Positions 1-7,216 of a stretch of DNA of 21,089 nt are shown here, in pieces. The notes under the pieces are model-generated. The model did not search any database. It was not told the origin of the DNA and saw nothing but the letters and a program-made list of their open reading frames with translations. The stretch is taken from positions 1 to 21,089 of the forward strand of contig JAGHCE010000190.1 of NCBI GenBank assembly GCA_021160625.1. The letters are read 5' to 3'. Within the stretch, counting starts at the first letter, position 1, and every line of letters starts with the position of its first letter. The stretch comes from Planctomycetota bacterium (GTDB lineage Bacteria; Planctomycetota; DG-23; SLPQ01). A program made the translations under genes and the position numbers.

Positions 1-776
1 GGGCGTCTCTTGCGGTAACGGGGCGGGATGTGCTGGCCGCACGAGGGTCGAGGTACACGCCGGCGTCGGCCTGCCTGGGCCTGGCGGGGGTGCTGGAGAG
101 GCCGGGAAGGTATGCATTTGTGGGAAAGCCCTGCGAGGTGTCGGCCCTGCGTATGCTGCAGGCGGTGGTGCCTGTCCTGGGGGAAAGGATAGTCCTCGCC
201 GTGGGGCTCTTCTGCGCACAGACGCCGGCGAGGAGCCTGACGGAGGCCTTTTTAGCCTCGGTGGGAGTTGCGAAGGATGACGTTGAGGCGGTTGAGTACA
301 GGGGGCGGGGCTGGCCGGGCACCTTCACGGTGCTCGGCGGCGGCCGAATCCTGTACGAGTGTGACTACACACGGGTGTGGAATTTCCTCGTCGACGCAGT
401 GCCGCAGGTAAGATGTTTCCTGTGTGAGGACGCAGTGGCCGGAAGCGCCGATATTTCCGTCGGCGACCCCTGGGGACTGCCGGAAGGCTTTGCCGTGGGA
501 AGCGGGATGTCCTACGTGGTGGCCAGGACCGAGGCGGGGAAGCGCTTTGTCGCCGAGGCCGCGGCGAAGGGGGCAATAGCGCTCGACCAAGCTCCCGAGG
601 CGCTTGTAACCGGGCGCAACGAAATGCAGGCTCGAAGGGCGGCCGAGGCCGCGCAAAGGCGTTTGACCTATTCGGCGCTATTTGCCAGGTCGGGCATTGT
701 CAAAGCACTTGCGCGTAACGGTTTCTCATTTTTGCCGACGCTTTTGAGGCAGCGGCTTAGGGGCGAGTATTTTTAG
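1..776 (+). CDS. FrhB/F420 dehydrogenase beta-subunit-like protein, 5' partial
   Basis: The frame is open from base 3, so the true start lies before the window; the first in-window start codon is a GTG at 30. The visible part matches the coenzyme F420 hydrogenase/dehydrogenase beta-subunit (FrhB) family: a G-K-P-C-E motif near nt 121-136 (usually VGxPC in the family), a second Cys in LFCAQT, and an R-C-x-x-C-E-D segment near 411-434 followed by ADISVGDPWG near 447-476, the family's Fe-S/flavin signature. Family members that sit in polysaccharide loci often lie next to polysaccharide pyruvyl transferases, and the reaction they catalyse there is poorly defined. Nothing shows that this one uses F420. 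The stop is 15 bases before the O-antigen polymerase-like gene, so co-transcription is likely. Family assignment is fairly sure; the biochemical role is unknown. Confidence 0.85.
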   Translation, partial: ASLAVTGRDVLAARGSRYTPASACLGLAGVLERPGRYAFVGKPCEVSALRMLQAVVPVLGERIVLAVGLFCAQTPARSLTEAFLASVGVAKDDVEAVEYRGRGWPGTFTVLGGGRILYECDYTRVWNFLVDAVPQVRCFLCEDAVAGSADISVGDPWGLPEGFAVGSGMSYVVARTEAGKRFVAEAAAKGAIALDQAPEALVTGRNEMQARRAAEAAQRRLTYSALFARSGIVKALARNGFSFLPTLLRQRLRGEYF

Positions 777-791
777 TATGGTGCAGACATA

Positions 792-2183
792 ATGCAACAG
801 CTCACTATGATAGTCGCTTCGATAGGCAGCCTCCTCGTCCTATGGCTGGGTGGCGCTAATATCCTGTGGATATATTTGGCAACGGTTCTGCTTTACCCGG
901 CGTTTTTAACTCTCCCGCTGGGCACCATTGATTTTACCGCCGCCAGGATAGTCATTATCGTGGGGTTGTTGCGCATCATTTTCGACTCGCGGGCAGTCCG
1001 GTCATTCCGCGTCAACAGAATAGACATCCTTGTTGTGGTGCTTTTTGCGTGGGGGACTCTGGCGCTTATGATTACGGAGGGTGGAGGGGCTATTCTGGAG
1101 AACCGTTCCGGTGCTTTGGTTGACACGCTGTTCGTCTATGCGGTGGCGCGGCTCGCAATCAGGACCAGGGCGGACCTGGTGAAGGTCGCAAAAGTGGTGG
1201 CCGTCATAGTTTTGTTCTTGGCGATACTCGGCGTGATGGAGAGTTACAGTGGTTGGTCTCCTTATTCGCCCTTGAAGGCGTATGACCCCTGGTCGCGTCA
1301 CATAAGCGCCGACCCCGAACAGTCTATGCGGCTTGGGCTGTACCGGGCTGGCGGTGCGGGGGGAAACAGTATCGTTTTCGGTATGACCTTTGTGCTTGTG
1401 ATGCCTCTTGTAATGGTGCTGTTTAGGGAAGGCGCAAACTTGCGGCTGCTGGGAGGCGCCGCAACTATTGCCTGTGTGGCCGGCGCTTTCTCGTCAATGT
1501 CGAGCGGGCCGTTTATGAGTATGGTGATTTTTATTTTCTGTGCATTGCTGGTTTACAAGCCGGATCTTGTGAAACCGATTCTTGTAATACTGTTTCTCGT
1601 CTGCGTTGCCGCCGAAGTAGGTTCTAATCGCCATTTTTATCACCTGATAGGTTACCTTGCGCTGGGCAGCAGTGCCACCTGGTACAGGAGCAGGCTTTTC
1701 GATCTTGCGCTCCAGGATTTGCCCAAGTATTGGACATTCGGCTACGGATTCAAAGATCCCGGCTGGGGCCTTCTGCTTGATGGCCGCAGCTACACGGATC
1801 TATGCAACAATTACGTGTTGCTTGCGGTGACGCAGGGCGCTGCGGCCGCATTACTCTTCATAGGTATCCTGGTGGAAGCAGTCCGAAGGGCCAGAAAAGC
1901 CTACAAGGCATCTTACCCGGCTGCGTTTTCCGATGCCGCGTGGTTTATCGGAAGTTTGTTTGTGGCTCTTGGAATGGGGCTTTACTCGATAGGCCTCCTG
2001 GGTGCAATGCAGTCGATTTTCTACGTTATGCTCGGTGTGGTGGCGGGAAGGCTTTTCGACGCCTCGGTGCCTGACGGGGACACACGGGTGCGGTGGAAGC
2101 TACGGGCCGTCCGGCGCTTGCAGAGTAAAACACCGAGGACGCAGCGAACCGCTGTAGCCCCTCCCCGGGAAAAGGCCGAGTGA
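792..2183 (+). CDS. O-antigen ligase/polymerase-like multi-pass membrane protein
   Basis: 463 residues with about ten or more hydrophobic segments spread along the chain (for example around 13-40, 50-62, 76-93, 132-150, 195-212 and 385-417). Between the later segments is a long loop with R-S-R-L-F-D-L-A-L and then FGYGF, followed by C-N-N-Y-V-L-L at a membrane entry. This resembles the large periplasmic loop and the HNxxL-type motif of the Wzy/WaaL superfamily. Such proteins polymerise lipid-linked repeat units or ligate glycan to an acceptor at the outer face of the inner membrane, and the sequence cannot tell these apart. The ATG at 792 has only a weak ribosome binding site. Codon use is visibly richer in A/T (many ATT, TTT and TTG) than in the flanking genes, common for this fast-diverging family. 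The C-terminal ~45 residues are basic and cytoplasmic-looking. Confidence 0.8.
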   Translation: MQQLTMIVASIGSLLVLWLGGANILWIYLATVLLYPAFLTLPLGTIDFTAARIVIIVGLLRIIFDSRAVRSFRVNRIDILVVVLFAWGTLALMITEGGGAILENRSGALVDTLFVYAVARLAIRTRADLVKVAKVVAVIVLFLAILGVMESYSGWSPYSPLKAYDPWSRHISADPEQSMRLGLYRAGGAGGNSIVFGMTFVLVMPLVMVLFREGANLRLLGGAATIACVAGAFSSMSSGPFMSMVIFIFCALLVYKPDLVKPILVILFLVCVAAEVGSNRHFYHLIGYLALGSSATWYRSRLFDLALQDLPKYWTFGYGFKDPGWGLLLDGRSYTDLCNNYVLLAVTQGAAAALLFIGILVEAVRRARKAYKASYPAAFSDAAWFIGSLFVALGMGLYSIGLLGAMQSIFYVMLGVVAGRLFDASVPDGDTRVRWKLRAVRRLQSKTPRTQRTAVAPPREKAE

Positions 2184-2231
2184 CGCCCCGGGTTTCGAGA
2201 CCGGGTGGTGCCATCCCGGCTGGAGAATGAC

Positions 2232-2246
2232 GGAGGCAGTGTATTG
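2232..2246 (+). promoter_or_regulatory. Ribosome binding site selecting a TTG start
   Basis: GGAGG at 2232-2236 sits seven bases before a TTG codon at 2244-2246. The upstream in-frame GTG at 2205 has no comparable site. This supports TTG initiation for the family 2 glycosyltransferase. Confidence 0.6.
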
Positions 2247-3230
2247 AGCATCGCGGAAAAAAACGCGGGAACGAGCGGCATGGACCTGTCGATCGTGATA
2301 GTGTCTTTCAACGACGGGGATGTCCTCTTGCCCTGCCTGCGGTCCATCTACGAATGGGCGCCGGAAATCTCTTTCGAGGTCATCCTCGTCGACAACGGAT
2401 CGAGAGACGGCAGCGTCGGGGAGGTGCGGCGCCTCTTCGGCGAGGTTGTCGTCGTCGAAGCGGGGTACAACTCCGGGTATGCCGGCGGAAACAATATCGG
2501 CTTCGAAAAGGCGGGGGGCAGATGGGTGCTGTTCCTGAATCCGGACACGCTTGTTATGGATGGATCCTTGGAGGCGCTCGTGTCCCGTGCGGACTCGCTG
2601 CCGGGCTGCGGCGCGATCGGTCCGAGGGTTCTCAACCGGGACTCCTCTCTGCAAAGGACGCTGTCACGGGCGCCGAGGGTATGGGATTTCCTCGCCGAGG
2701 CGCTTATGCTTCACCGCATTCCGGGCTACATACGTCTTTTCGGGGACAGCGGCTACCGCGAAGGCGACTACGACCGCGAGATCGAGGTGGACACGGTCAG
2801 CGGGTGCTGCCTCGTCGCCCGGCGGAACATCCTCGACGAGATTGGGGCCTTTGACGAGGAGTATTTCATCTATTTCGAGGAGACGGACCTGTGCGAACGC
2901 ATCCGCAGGAGCGGCCACAAGGTTATCTATACGCCTGCTGCTTCCATAGTGCATCTGGGACACGCCACGACCGTCAAGCGCAAAACCTGGTTCAAGATAC
3001 AGCACGAGCGCAGCCGCAGGCGCTTTTTCCGGAAAAACCGCAGCAGGGTTTCTCTTGCCGCGATAGGAGTGATACTCTTGGTAAAATCGCTGTTGCGGGT
3101 GGTGCTGGGGACGCTGGGAATCGTCCTGACGGCGGGGTGCCGTGAGAACGTTCGCAGCTCCACCGCTACGGCGCTGAGGATGCTCGGATGGCAGCTGGGG
3201 CTCGTCAAGCACGGGCCGAGGCCGTCTTAG
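2244..3230 (+). CDS. Family 2 glycosyltransferase (rhamnosyltransferase-like)
   Basis: A GT-A fold family 2 glycosyltransferase, expected to move a sugar from a nucleotide donor to the lipid-linked glycan at the cytoplasmic face. From the TTG start, residues 14-24 read LSIVIVSFNDG-like, then LVDNGSRDGS (about 48-57) and FLNPDTLV (97-104, the DxD-equivalent metal/nucleotide site), with YFEETDLC near 210-217 in the acceptor/catalytic region and a conserved-looking His near 237. This order fits the WbbL-like rhamnosyltransferase subgroup, but the sugar is not provable. A hydrophobic segment near 270-295 probably anchors it to the membrane. The frame is open back to a GTG at 2205, but the TTG at 2244 has GGAGG at 2232-2236 with 7-base spacing, so it is preferred; the ATG at 2280 is another option. 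Confidence 0.88.
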   Translation: MSIAEKNAGTSGMDLSIVIVSFNDGDVLLPCLRSIYEWAPEISFEVILVDNGSRDGSVGEVRRLFGEVVVVEAGYNSGYAGGNNIGFEKAGGRWVLFLNPDTLVMDGSLEALVSRADSLPGCGAIGPRVLNRDSSLQRTLSRAPRVWDFLAEALMLHRIPGYIRLFGDSGYREGDYDREIEVDTVSGCCLVARRNILDEIGAFDEEYFIYFEETDLCERIRRSGHKVIYTPAASIVHLGHATTVKRKTWFKIQHERSRRRFFRKNRSRVSLAAIGVILLVKSLLRVVLGTLGIVLTAGCRENVRSSTATALRMLGWQLGLVKHGPRPS

Positions 3231-3276
3231 GTTTGTGCGTTACGGGATTTCGAGACTCTAAGGGGAGATGATATCT

Positions 3277-4296
3277 ATGGGCAGGAAAGCTCTCGTCACC
3301 GGTGGTGCCGGTTTCATCGGAAGCCACGTGGCCAGGGAGGTGCTCAAGTCGGGCCTGGAGGTCGTCATCCTCGATGACCTAAGCGGCGGCTTCAGCGAGA
3401 ACATTCCCGCAGGCGCCGTGTTCGTCGAGGGGTCGGTGACCGACCGCCGCCTGGTCAACCGCCTCTTCGAGGAGCACCGCTTCGACTACGTCTATCACTT
3501 AGCGGCCTATGCCGCCGAGGGGCTTAGCCATTTCATCAAGAACTTCAACTACACCAACAACGTCCTGGGATCCATCAACCTCATCAACGCCGCCGTGAAC
3601 TACGAGGCAAAATGCTTCGTCTTCACGTCCTCGATCGCCGTCTACGGGGAAAACCAGCTGCCGATGCGCGAAGATATGACCCCCCGGCCGGAGGATTCCT
3701 ACGGCATCGCCAAGTACACCGTTGAGATGGAGCTGGCGGCCTCGCACAAGATGTTCGGCCTCGACTACGTCATATTCCGTCCGCACAACGTCTACGGCGA
3801 AAACCAGAACATCGGCGACAGGTACCGAAACGTCGTCGGCATCTTTATGAACCAGATTCTGCAGGGTAAATCCCTGACGATCTTCGGCGACGGGGAGCAG
3901 TCGAGGGCCTTTACCTATATCGCCGATGTGGCGCCCGTCATTGCCGGGGCCCCCGACGTCGCCGCCGCCACAAACCGGGTCTTCAACATAGGTGCGGACA
4001 GGCCCGTGACCGTCAACGAGCTTTCGCGCATAGTCTCCGCCGCGATGGGGGCCGAGCCCGAGATAATTCATCTCGCTCGCCGCAACGAGGTGGTTCACGT
4101 CTTCTCCGATCACTCCAAGGCCAGGGAGGTATTCGGAGATTACGGACAGACGCCCCTTGACGAAGGCGTCGGCCTTATGGCCGAGTGGGTCGCTCGAACC
4201 GGCTCCAGGAAGAGCCGGGCGTTCAAAAATATCGAGGTCTGGAAGAATATGCCGCCGAGCTGGCGGGAGGTCTCCGGGCCAGACGCCGACAAGTAG
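3277..4296 (+). CDS. NAD-dependent sugar epimerase/dehydratase (extended SDR)
   Basis: 339 residues of the extended short-chain dehydrogenase family that interconverts or dehydrates nucleotide sugars in the cytoplasm. The Rossmann motif G-G-A-G-F-I-G-S lies at residues 9-16, an acidic residue after the second strand (VVILDDLS) favours NAD, FTSSIAVYG carries the catalytic Ser, and Y142-x-x-x-K146 is the catalytic pair. RPHNVYGENQ and FGDGEQSRAFTYIADV are typical of UDP-glucose/UDP-GlcNAc 4-epimerase and UDP-glucuronate epimerase relatives; substrate cannot be assigned. It probably supplies a donor for the neighbouring transferases. An ATG at 3268 is in frame but abuts the AGGGGAG purine run at 3261-3267, whereas the ATG at 3277 sits nine bases after it and is preferred. 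Confidence 0.9.
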   Translation: MGRKALVTGGAGFIGSHVAREVLKSGLEVVILDDLSGGFSENIPAGAVFVEGSVTDRRLVNRLFEEHRFDYVYHLAAYAAEGLSHFIKNFNYTNNVLGSINLINAAVNYEAKCFVFTSSIAVYGENQLPMREDMTPRPEDSYGIAKYTVEMELAASHKMFGLDYVIFRPHNVYGENQNIGDRYRNVVGIFMNQILQGKSLTIFGDGEQSRAFTYIADVAPVIAGAPDVAAATNRVFNIGADRPVTVNELSRIVSAAMGAEPEIIHLARRNEVVHVFSDHSKAREVFGDYGQTPLDEGVGLMAEWVARTGSRKSRAFKNIEVWKNMPPSWREVSGPDADK

Positions 4297-4323
4297 GCCG
4301 GACGAATTCGGATAGAGACAACA

Positions 4324-5577
4324 GTGAGATTCGAGATGGAAAACCAGGACAAAAAGGCCGACGGCGGCGCCTGGGAGATCGCCGTTGTGGAGACACTCGG
4401 CGACGTCGAAAATCTGCGCCCCTTGTGGGTGCAACTACAAGCGCAGGGCCCTTTCCCGAACGTCAATGCCGACATAGACAGGTACACGTCGATCGTTGCC
4501 TCTCTGGGGGATGCCTCCCGGCCGTATGTTGTCCTCGTCAGCCGAGGCGGTGTTCCGGAGGCGATGCTTGTCGGCCGCATCGAAGAGAGGCGCTTCAGGG
4601 TCGCGATCGGTTACAAGACGCTCTGTCAGCCGGCGCTTCGGTGCCTGTCGATAATCCACGGCGGGGTCCTTGGGCACCCCGGCGAGGATGTTGTGAGGGA
4701 GTTGCTGGCTCACCTCAAATCCGTCCTGGCAAGGCGGAAAGTCGACGCGGTGTTCCTGAATCACCTGGAGACCGACTTCCTGATGTACCGCCTGGCCCGG
4801 GAGACGTTCGGTCCCCTGCGGCGCGATCACTTTGCCGACGTCGAGCCACACTGGGTAATGAGCCTTCCCGATTCAACGGAGGCCTTCTACAAGTCGCTCT
4901 CCAAGGCCAACCGGAAATCAACGAGGCGTGCAGTCAGGCTCCTGGAAAAGGCGTATCCCGGACGCGTCGAGCACGTGCGCCTCTCCCGCGAGGAGGACCT
5001 GCCGGAGATACTCTCTGCCTTGAAGGAGGTTTCCTCCAAGACCTACCAGTACGCAATGGGCGTGGGGTTTGAGGACTCCCCGGTCGAGCGGGAACGCCTT
5101 CGGGATGCGGCGCGGCACGGATGGCTAAACGTCCATCTGCTCCGCATTGAAGGAAGGCCCGTTGCCTTTGAGCTGGCCCTGCAGTACGCCGGCACGTATT
5201 TCCTGTGTGCCAGCGGTTATGACCCGGACCTGCGGCAACTGAGCCCCGGGAAAGTTTTGTTTGTGACGCTCGTCGAGGATCTTTGCGAGAGGCGGCCCGT
5301 CCAGCGGCTTGATTTCGGCTTCGGCGACGCCGAGTACAAACGCGTTTACTGCAACTCGCACCGGGATGAAGTGTCCATAAACCTCTTTGCCGCAAAGAGG
5401 AAGCCGCTGTGTATCAACCTTCTGAGAACGTCCACGACGGGTATCTCGCGGGGTATGAGATACGCAGTCGAGAAGTTGCACCTGGGGCGGCGAATCAAGC
5501 GCGGCTGGCGGGACCGGTTCCGGGAAAAACGTACGGGGCAGTCTCCCGGAAATACACGCCGGGATGTCAGTGGTTGA
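4324..5577 (+). CDS. FemAB/CelD-like GNAT-fold acyltransferase
   Basis: 417 residues resembling the CelD/BcsL-type acetyltransferase domain (Acetyltransf_6), related to FemAB aminoacyl transferases. The C-terminal half holds the recognisable part: a basic K-S-L-S-K-A-N-R-K-S-T-R-R helix, then RPVAFELALQYAGTYFL (self-strand pairing in a GNAT fold), a SPGKVLF segment fitting the cofactor-binding helix, and RLDFGFGDAEYKRVY, a motif shared by the family (D-F-G-x-G-D-x-x-Y-K). The role is probably N- or O-acylation of a polysaccharide or its precursor, an inference from family and locus. The GTG at 4324 has no strong ribosome binding site and the ATG at 4336 is an equally possible start. It follows the epimerase by 27 bases. 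Confidence 0.82.
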   Translation: MRFEMENQDKKADGGAWEIAVVETLGDVENLRPLWVQLQAQGPFPNVNADIDRYTSIVASLGDASRPYVVLVSRGGVPEAMLVGRIEERRFRVAIGYKTLCQPALRCLSIIHGGVLGHPGEDVVRELLAHLKSVLARRKVDAVFLNHLETDFLMYRLARETFGPLRRDHFADVEPHWVMSLPDSTEAFYKSLSKANRKSTRRAVRLLEKAYPGRVEHVRLSREEDLPEILSALKEVSSKTYQYAMGVGFEDSPVERERLRDAARHGWLNVHLLRIEGRPVAFELALQYAGTYFLCASGYDPDLRQLSPGKVLFVTLVEDLCERRPVQRLDFGFGDAEYKRVYCNSHRDEVSINLFAAKRKPLCINLLRTSTTGISRGMRYAVEKLHLGRRIKRGWRDRFREKRTGQSPGNTRRDVSG

Positions 5578-5624
5578 CAGCGGCGGCCGAGGCGCGGATA
5601 AGGCGGACAAGGAGGCAGTATATT

Positions 5625-6275
5625 ATGGAAGGTGACACCGGACCGGCCGAGATCGCAATCCGGGAGGCGACCGGCGCGGACCTGGACGGTATAGTGGACG
5701 TTTACCGGAAGTGCTTTCCGGCAAGCGGGCGGGTGCGCCTCGGCAGGCGGACCTCGTCTAAGTATTTCCAGGGCCTGGTTGCACATAGTTCCTACCGCCT
5801 GTATGTCGCCGAGGGCAGAAGAGTCATTGCCGGGTTTGCGGTGCTGGTCGTTGCAAGCGGGCCGCTTTTGTCGAGGACCCGGCTTCTCGGCTCGCCGGGT
5901 GTCTGGCTGGAGATGGTTCGCTTCGGTGTGAGGCATCCCGGCGCGGCGTTCGGACATTTGCTGGGCGTGGCGCGAGCCCTGCTACAACGCGGCGGGCCTG
6001 GAAAAGCGGTGCGTTGCGAGGCTGCCGAAAGGTTCAGCCGGATGAAGGCTGCGTGGCTGGAAATCCTCGGCGTGAACCCTTCGTGGCGCCGGCGCGGGGT
6101 GGCGGCAAGTCTTATCGCCCACATCTCTGGAGTTGCCGCCGAGATGGGGTGCGGATGTGTCAAACTCAACGTGGACAGGGACAACGCGGGTGCCATCGGG
6201 TGCTACGAAAAGCAGGGCTTCGTCCGCACCGTGGAGTCCCCGACGGAGTATACCTATGCTCGCGAATGCCCGTAG
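5625..6275 (+). CDS. GNAT family N-acetyltransferase
   Basis: 216 residues with a GNAT domain. The acetyl-CoA pyrophosphate loop is ILGVNPSWRRRGVAASLI at about 147-164 (R/Q-x-x-G-x-G/A pattern as R-R-R-G-V-A), followed by LNVDRDNAGAIGCYEKQGF at 181-199, the standard motif-B end with Asn and Tyr. The middle section (about 75-125) is an insertion relative to minimal GNATs. The substrate is unknown; in this setting an amino sugar or an amino group on a glycan precursor is plausible. The frame is open back to 5409 inside the previous gene, but GGAGG at 5611-5615 with a nine-base spacer before the ATG at 5625 makes this the likely start. Confidence 0.85.
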   Translation: MEGDTGPAEIAIREATGADLDGIVDVYRKCFPASGRVRLGRRTSSKYFQGLVAHSSYRLYVAEGRRVIAGFAVLVVASGPLLSRTRLLGSPGVWLEMVRFGVRHPGAAFGHLLGVARALLQRGGPGKAVRCEAAERFSRMKAAWLEILGVNPSWRRRGVAASLIAHISGVAAEMGCGCVKLNVDRDNAGAIGCYEKQGFVRTVESPTEYTYARECP

Positions 6276-6311
6276 CGGCCTCCCCGCAGCGATCTCAATC
6301 GAGCGAGTCCT

Positions 6312-7043
6312 ATGCATTTGGTTTCATACATTTTATTGTCGGCGGGCGTAATCGCAGCGCTGCCTGCGGCCTACTGGGGCATCCCGGTGGTATTCGACAA
6401 GGTGTCCCGGTTCCTGCTGGCCCGCCGGGCGGCGCGGTTGAACGTGCTTGCGATAACCCTGGACGACGGCCCCGGGGCGGATTTGACGCCCGCGGTCCTC
6501 GCAGTACTGGCAAGGCACCGGGCCAGGGCGACGTTTTTCCCGCTCGGAAGAAACGTGGAGGCCGCCGGGGACCTTCTGCGGCAAGTCGCGGCCCAGGGCC
6601 ACGAAATCTGTTCCCACGGGTACGATCACGCCAACCACTGGAAGGTGACGCCGTGGCGCGCCGTGTCCGACGTCCGGCGAGGCTGGAGGGCCGTTGATCG
6701 GGCGCTTGGTGTTGCAGGCGGCGTCTACCCGTTTCGGCCTCCCGAGGGAAAGCTCAACCTCGTGTCGCTCGTTTACCTCTTGTGGAAGCGCGCACCCGTG
6801 GTCTACTGGACGGCCGACAGCGGCGATACCTGGACCGGCGGCGTGCCCCGGGACGCCGAAAAGATGGCGGCGCACCTGGAGGCCGACGGCGGTGCGGTAG
6901 TGCTTTATCACGATTTCGACCGGCGTGACCCTTCCACGCGGCGCTTTGTCATTGATTCACTTGAGACGACCCTTGGCGCGGCCGAAAGGCTGGGAATAAC
7001 GAGCGTAACCGTCGGTGAACTGTTTCGGCTTTCGGTGTCCTGA
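6312..7043 (+). CDS. NodB-type polysaccharide deacetylase
   Basis: 243 residues of the carbohydrate esterase 4 (NodB) fold, which removes N- or O-acetyl groups from sugars using a divalent metal. All motifs are visible: ITLDDGPG with D51 (base) and D52 (metal), S-H-G-Y-D-H with H102 and H106 completing the Asp-His-His metal triad, FRPPEG with R142, and VVLYHDF with H200. An N-terminal hydrophobic segment (about 4-28) suggests a membrane anchor, so the domain may act in the periplasm on the growing polymer. The catalytic set is complete, so activity is expected. A second, divergent deacetylase lies downstream at 8936. The ribosome binding site is weak. Confidence 0.9.
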   Translation: MHLVSYILLSAGVIAALPAAYWGIPVVFDKVSRFLLARRAARLNVLAITLDDGPGADLTPAVLAVLARHRARATFFPLGRNVEAAGDLLRQVAAQGHEICSHGYDHANHWKVTPWRAVSDVRRGWRAVDRALGVAGGVYPFRPPEGKLNLVSLVYLLWKRAPVVYWTADSGDTWTGGVPRDAEKMAAHLEADGGAVVLYHDFDRRDPSTRRFVIDSLETTLGAAERLGITSVTVGELFRLSVS

Positions 7044-7068
7044 TCTCTCCACTTTGCAGAGGCTGTTT

Positions 7069-7216
7069 ATGGCTTGTTTCCTGATGGTACTGGCGCCCGA
7101 CGGCATCGAAGAGCACCACGAGCGGCTCTATCGGCGCCTGGAAACGAGGCTCCGGGCAACTCTCGACGGCCTTAGCGTCGACGAGGCCCTCTCCCGGCGA
7201 TCACCTGGCCGCCAAG
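7069..7216 (+). pseudogene. Out-of-frame N-terminal segment of the asparagine synthetase-like gene
   Basis: An ATG at 7069 preceded by AGAGG (about seven bases upstream) opens a frame beginning MACFLMVLAPDG, which looks like the first strand of a class II amidotransferase-like domain. This frame loses plausible protein character after about codon 42, and the neighbouring +1 frame continues the same domain into the 7217-8899 ORF. Dropping one G from the CCGGCG run near 7194-7199 joins the frames as S-R-D-H-L-A-A-K-M-S. The simplest reading is one gene from 7069 to 8899 with a one-base insertion, either a real mutation or an assembly error. The Cys is third rather than second in MAC, unlike the MCG start of active glutamine amidotransferases. 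Confidence 0.6.

Noticed and set aside
3499..4434. 311-codon open frame on the - strand
   Set aside because: Antisense to the epimerase, whose Rossmann and YxxxK motifs identify the true frame.
5409..5624. N-terminal extension of the small GNAT protein
   Set aside because: The first 165 bases lie inside the upstream gene, it shows no family similarity, and a strong ribosome binding site selects the ATG at 5625.
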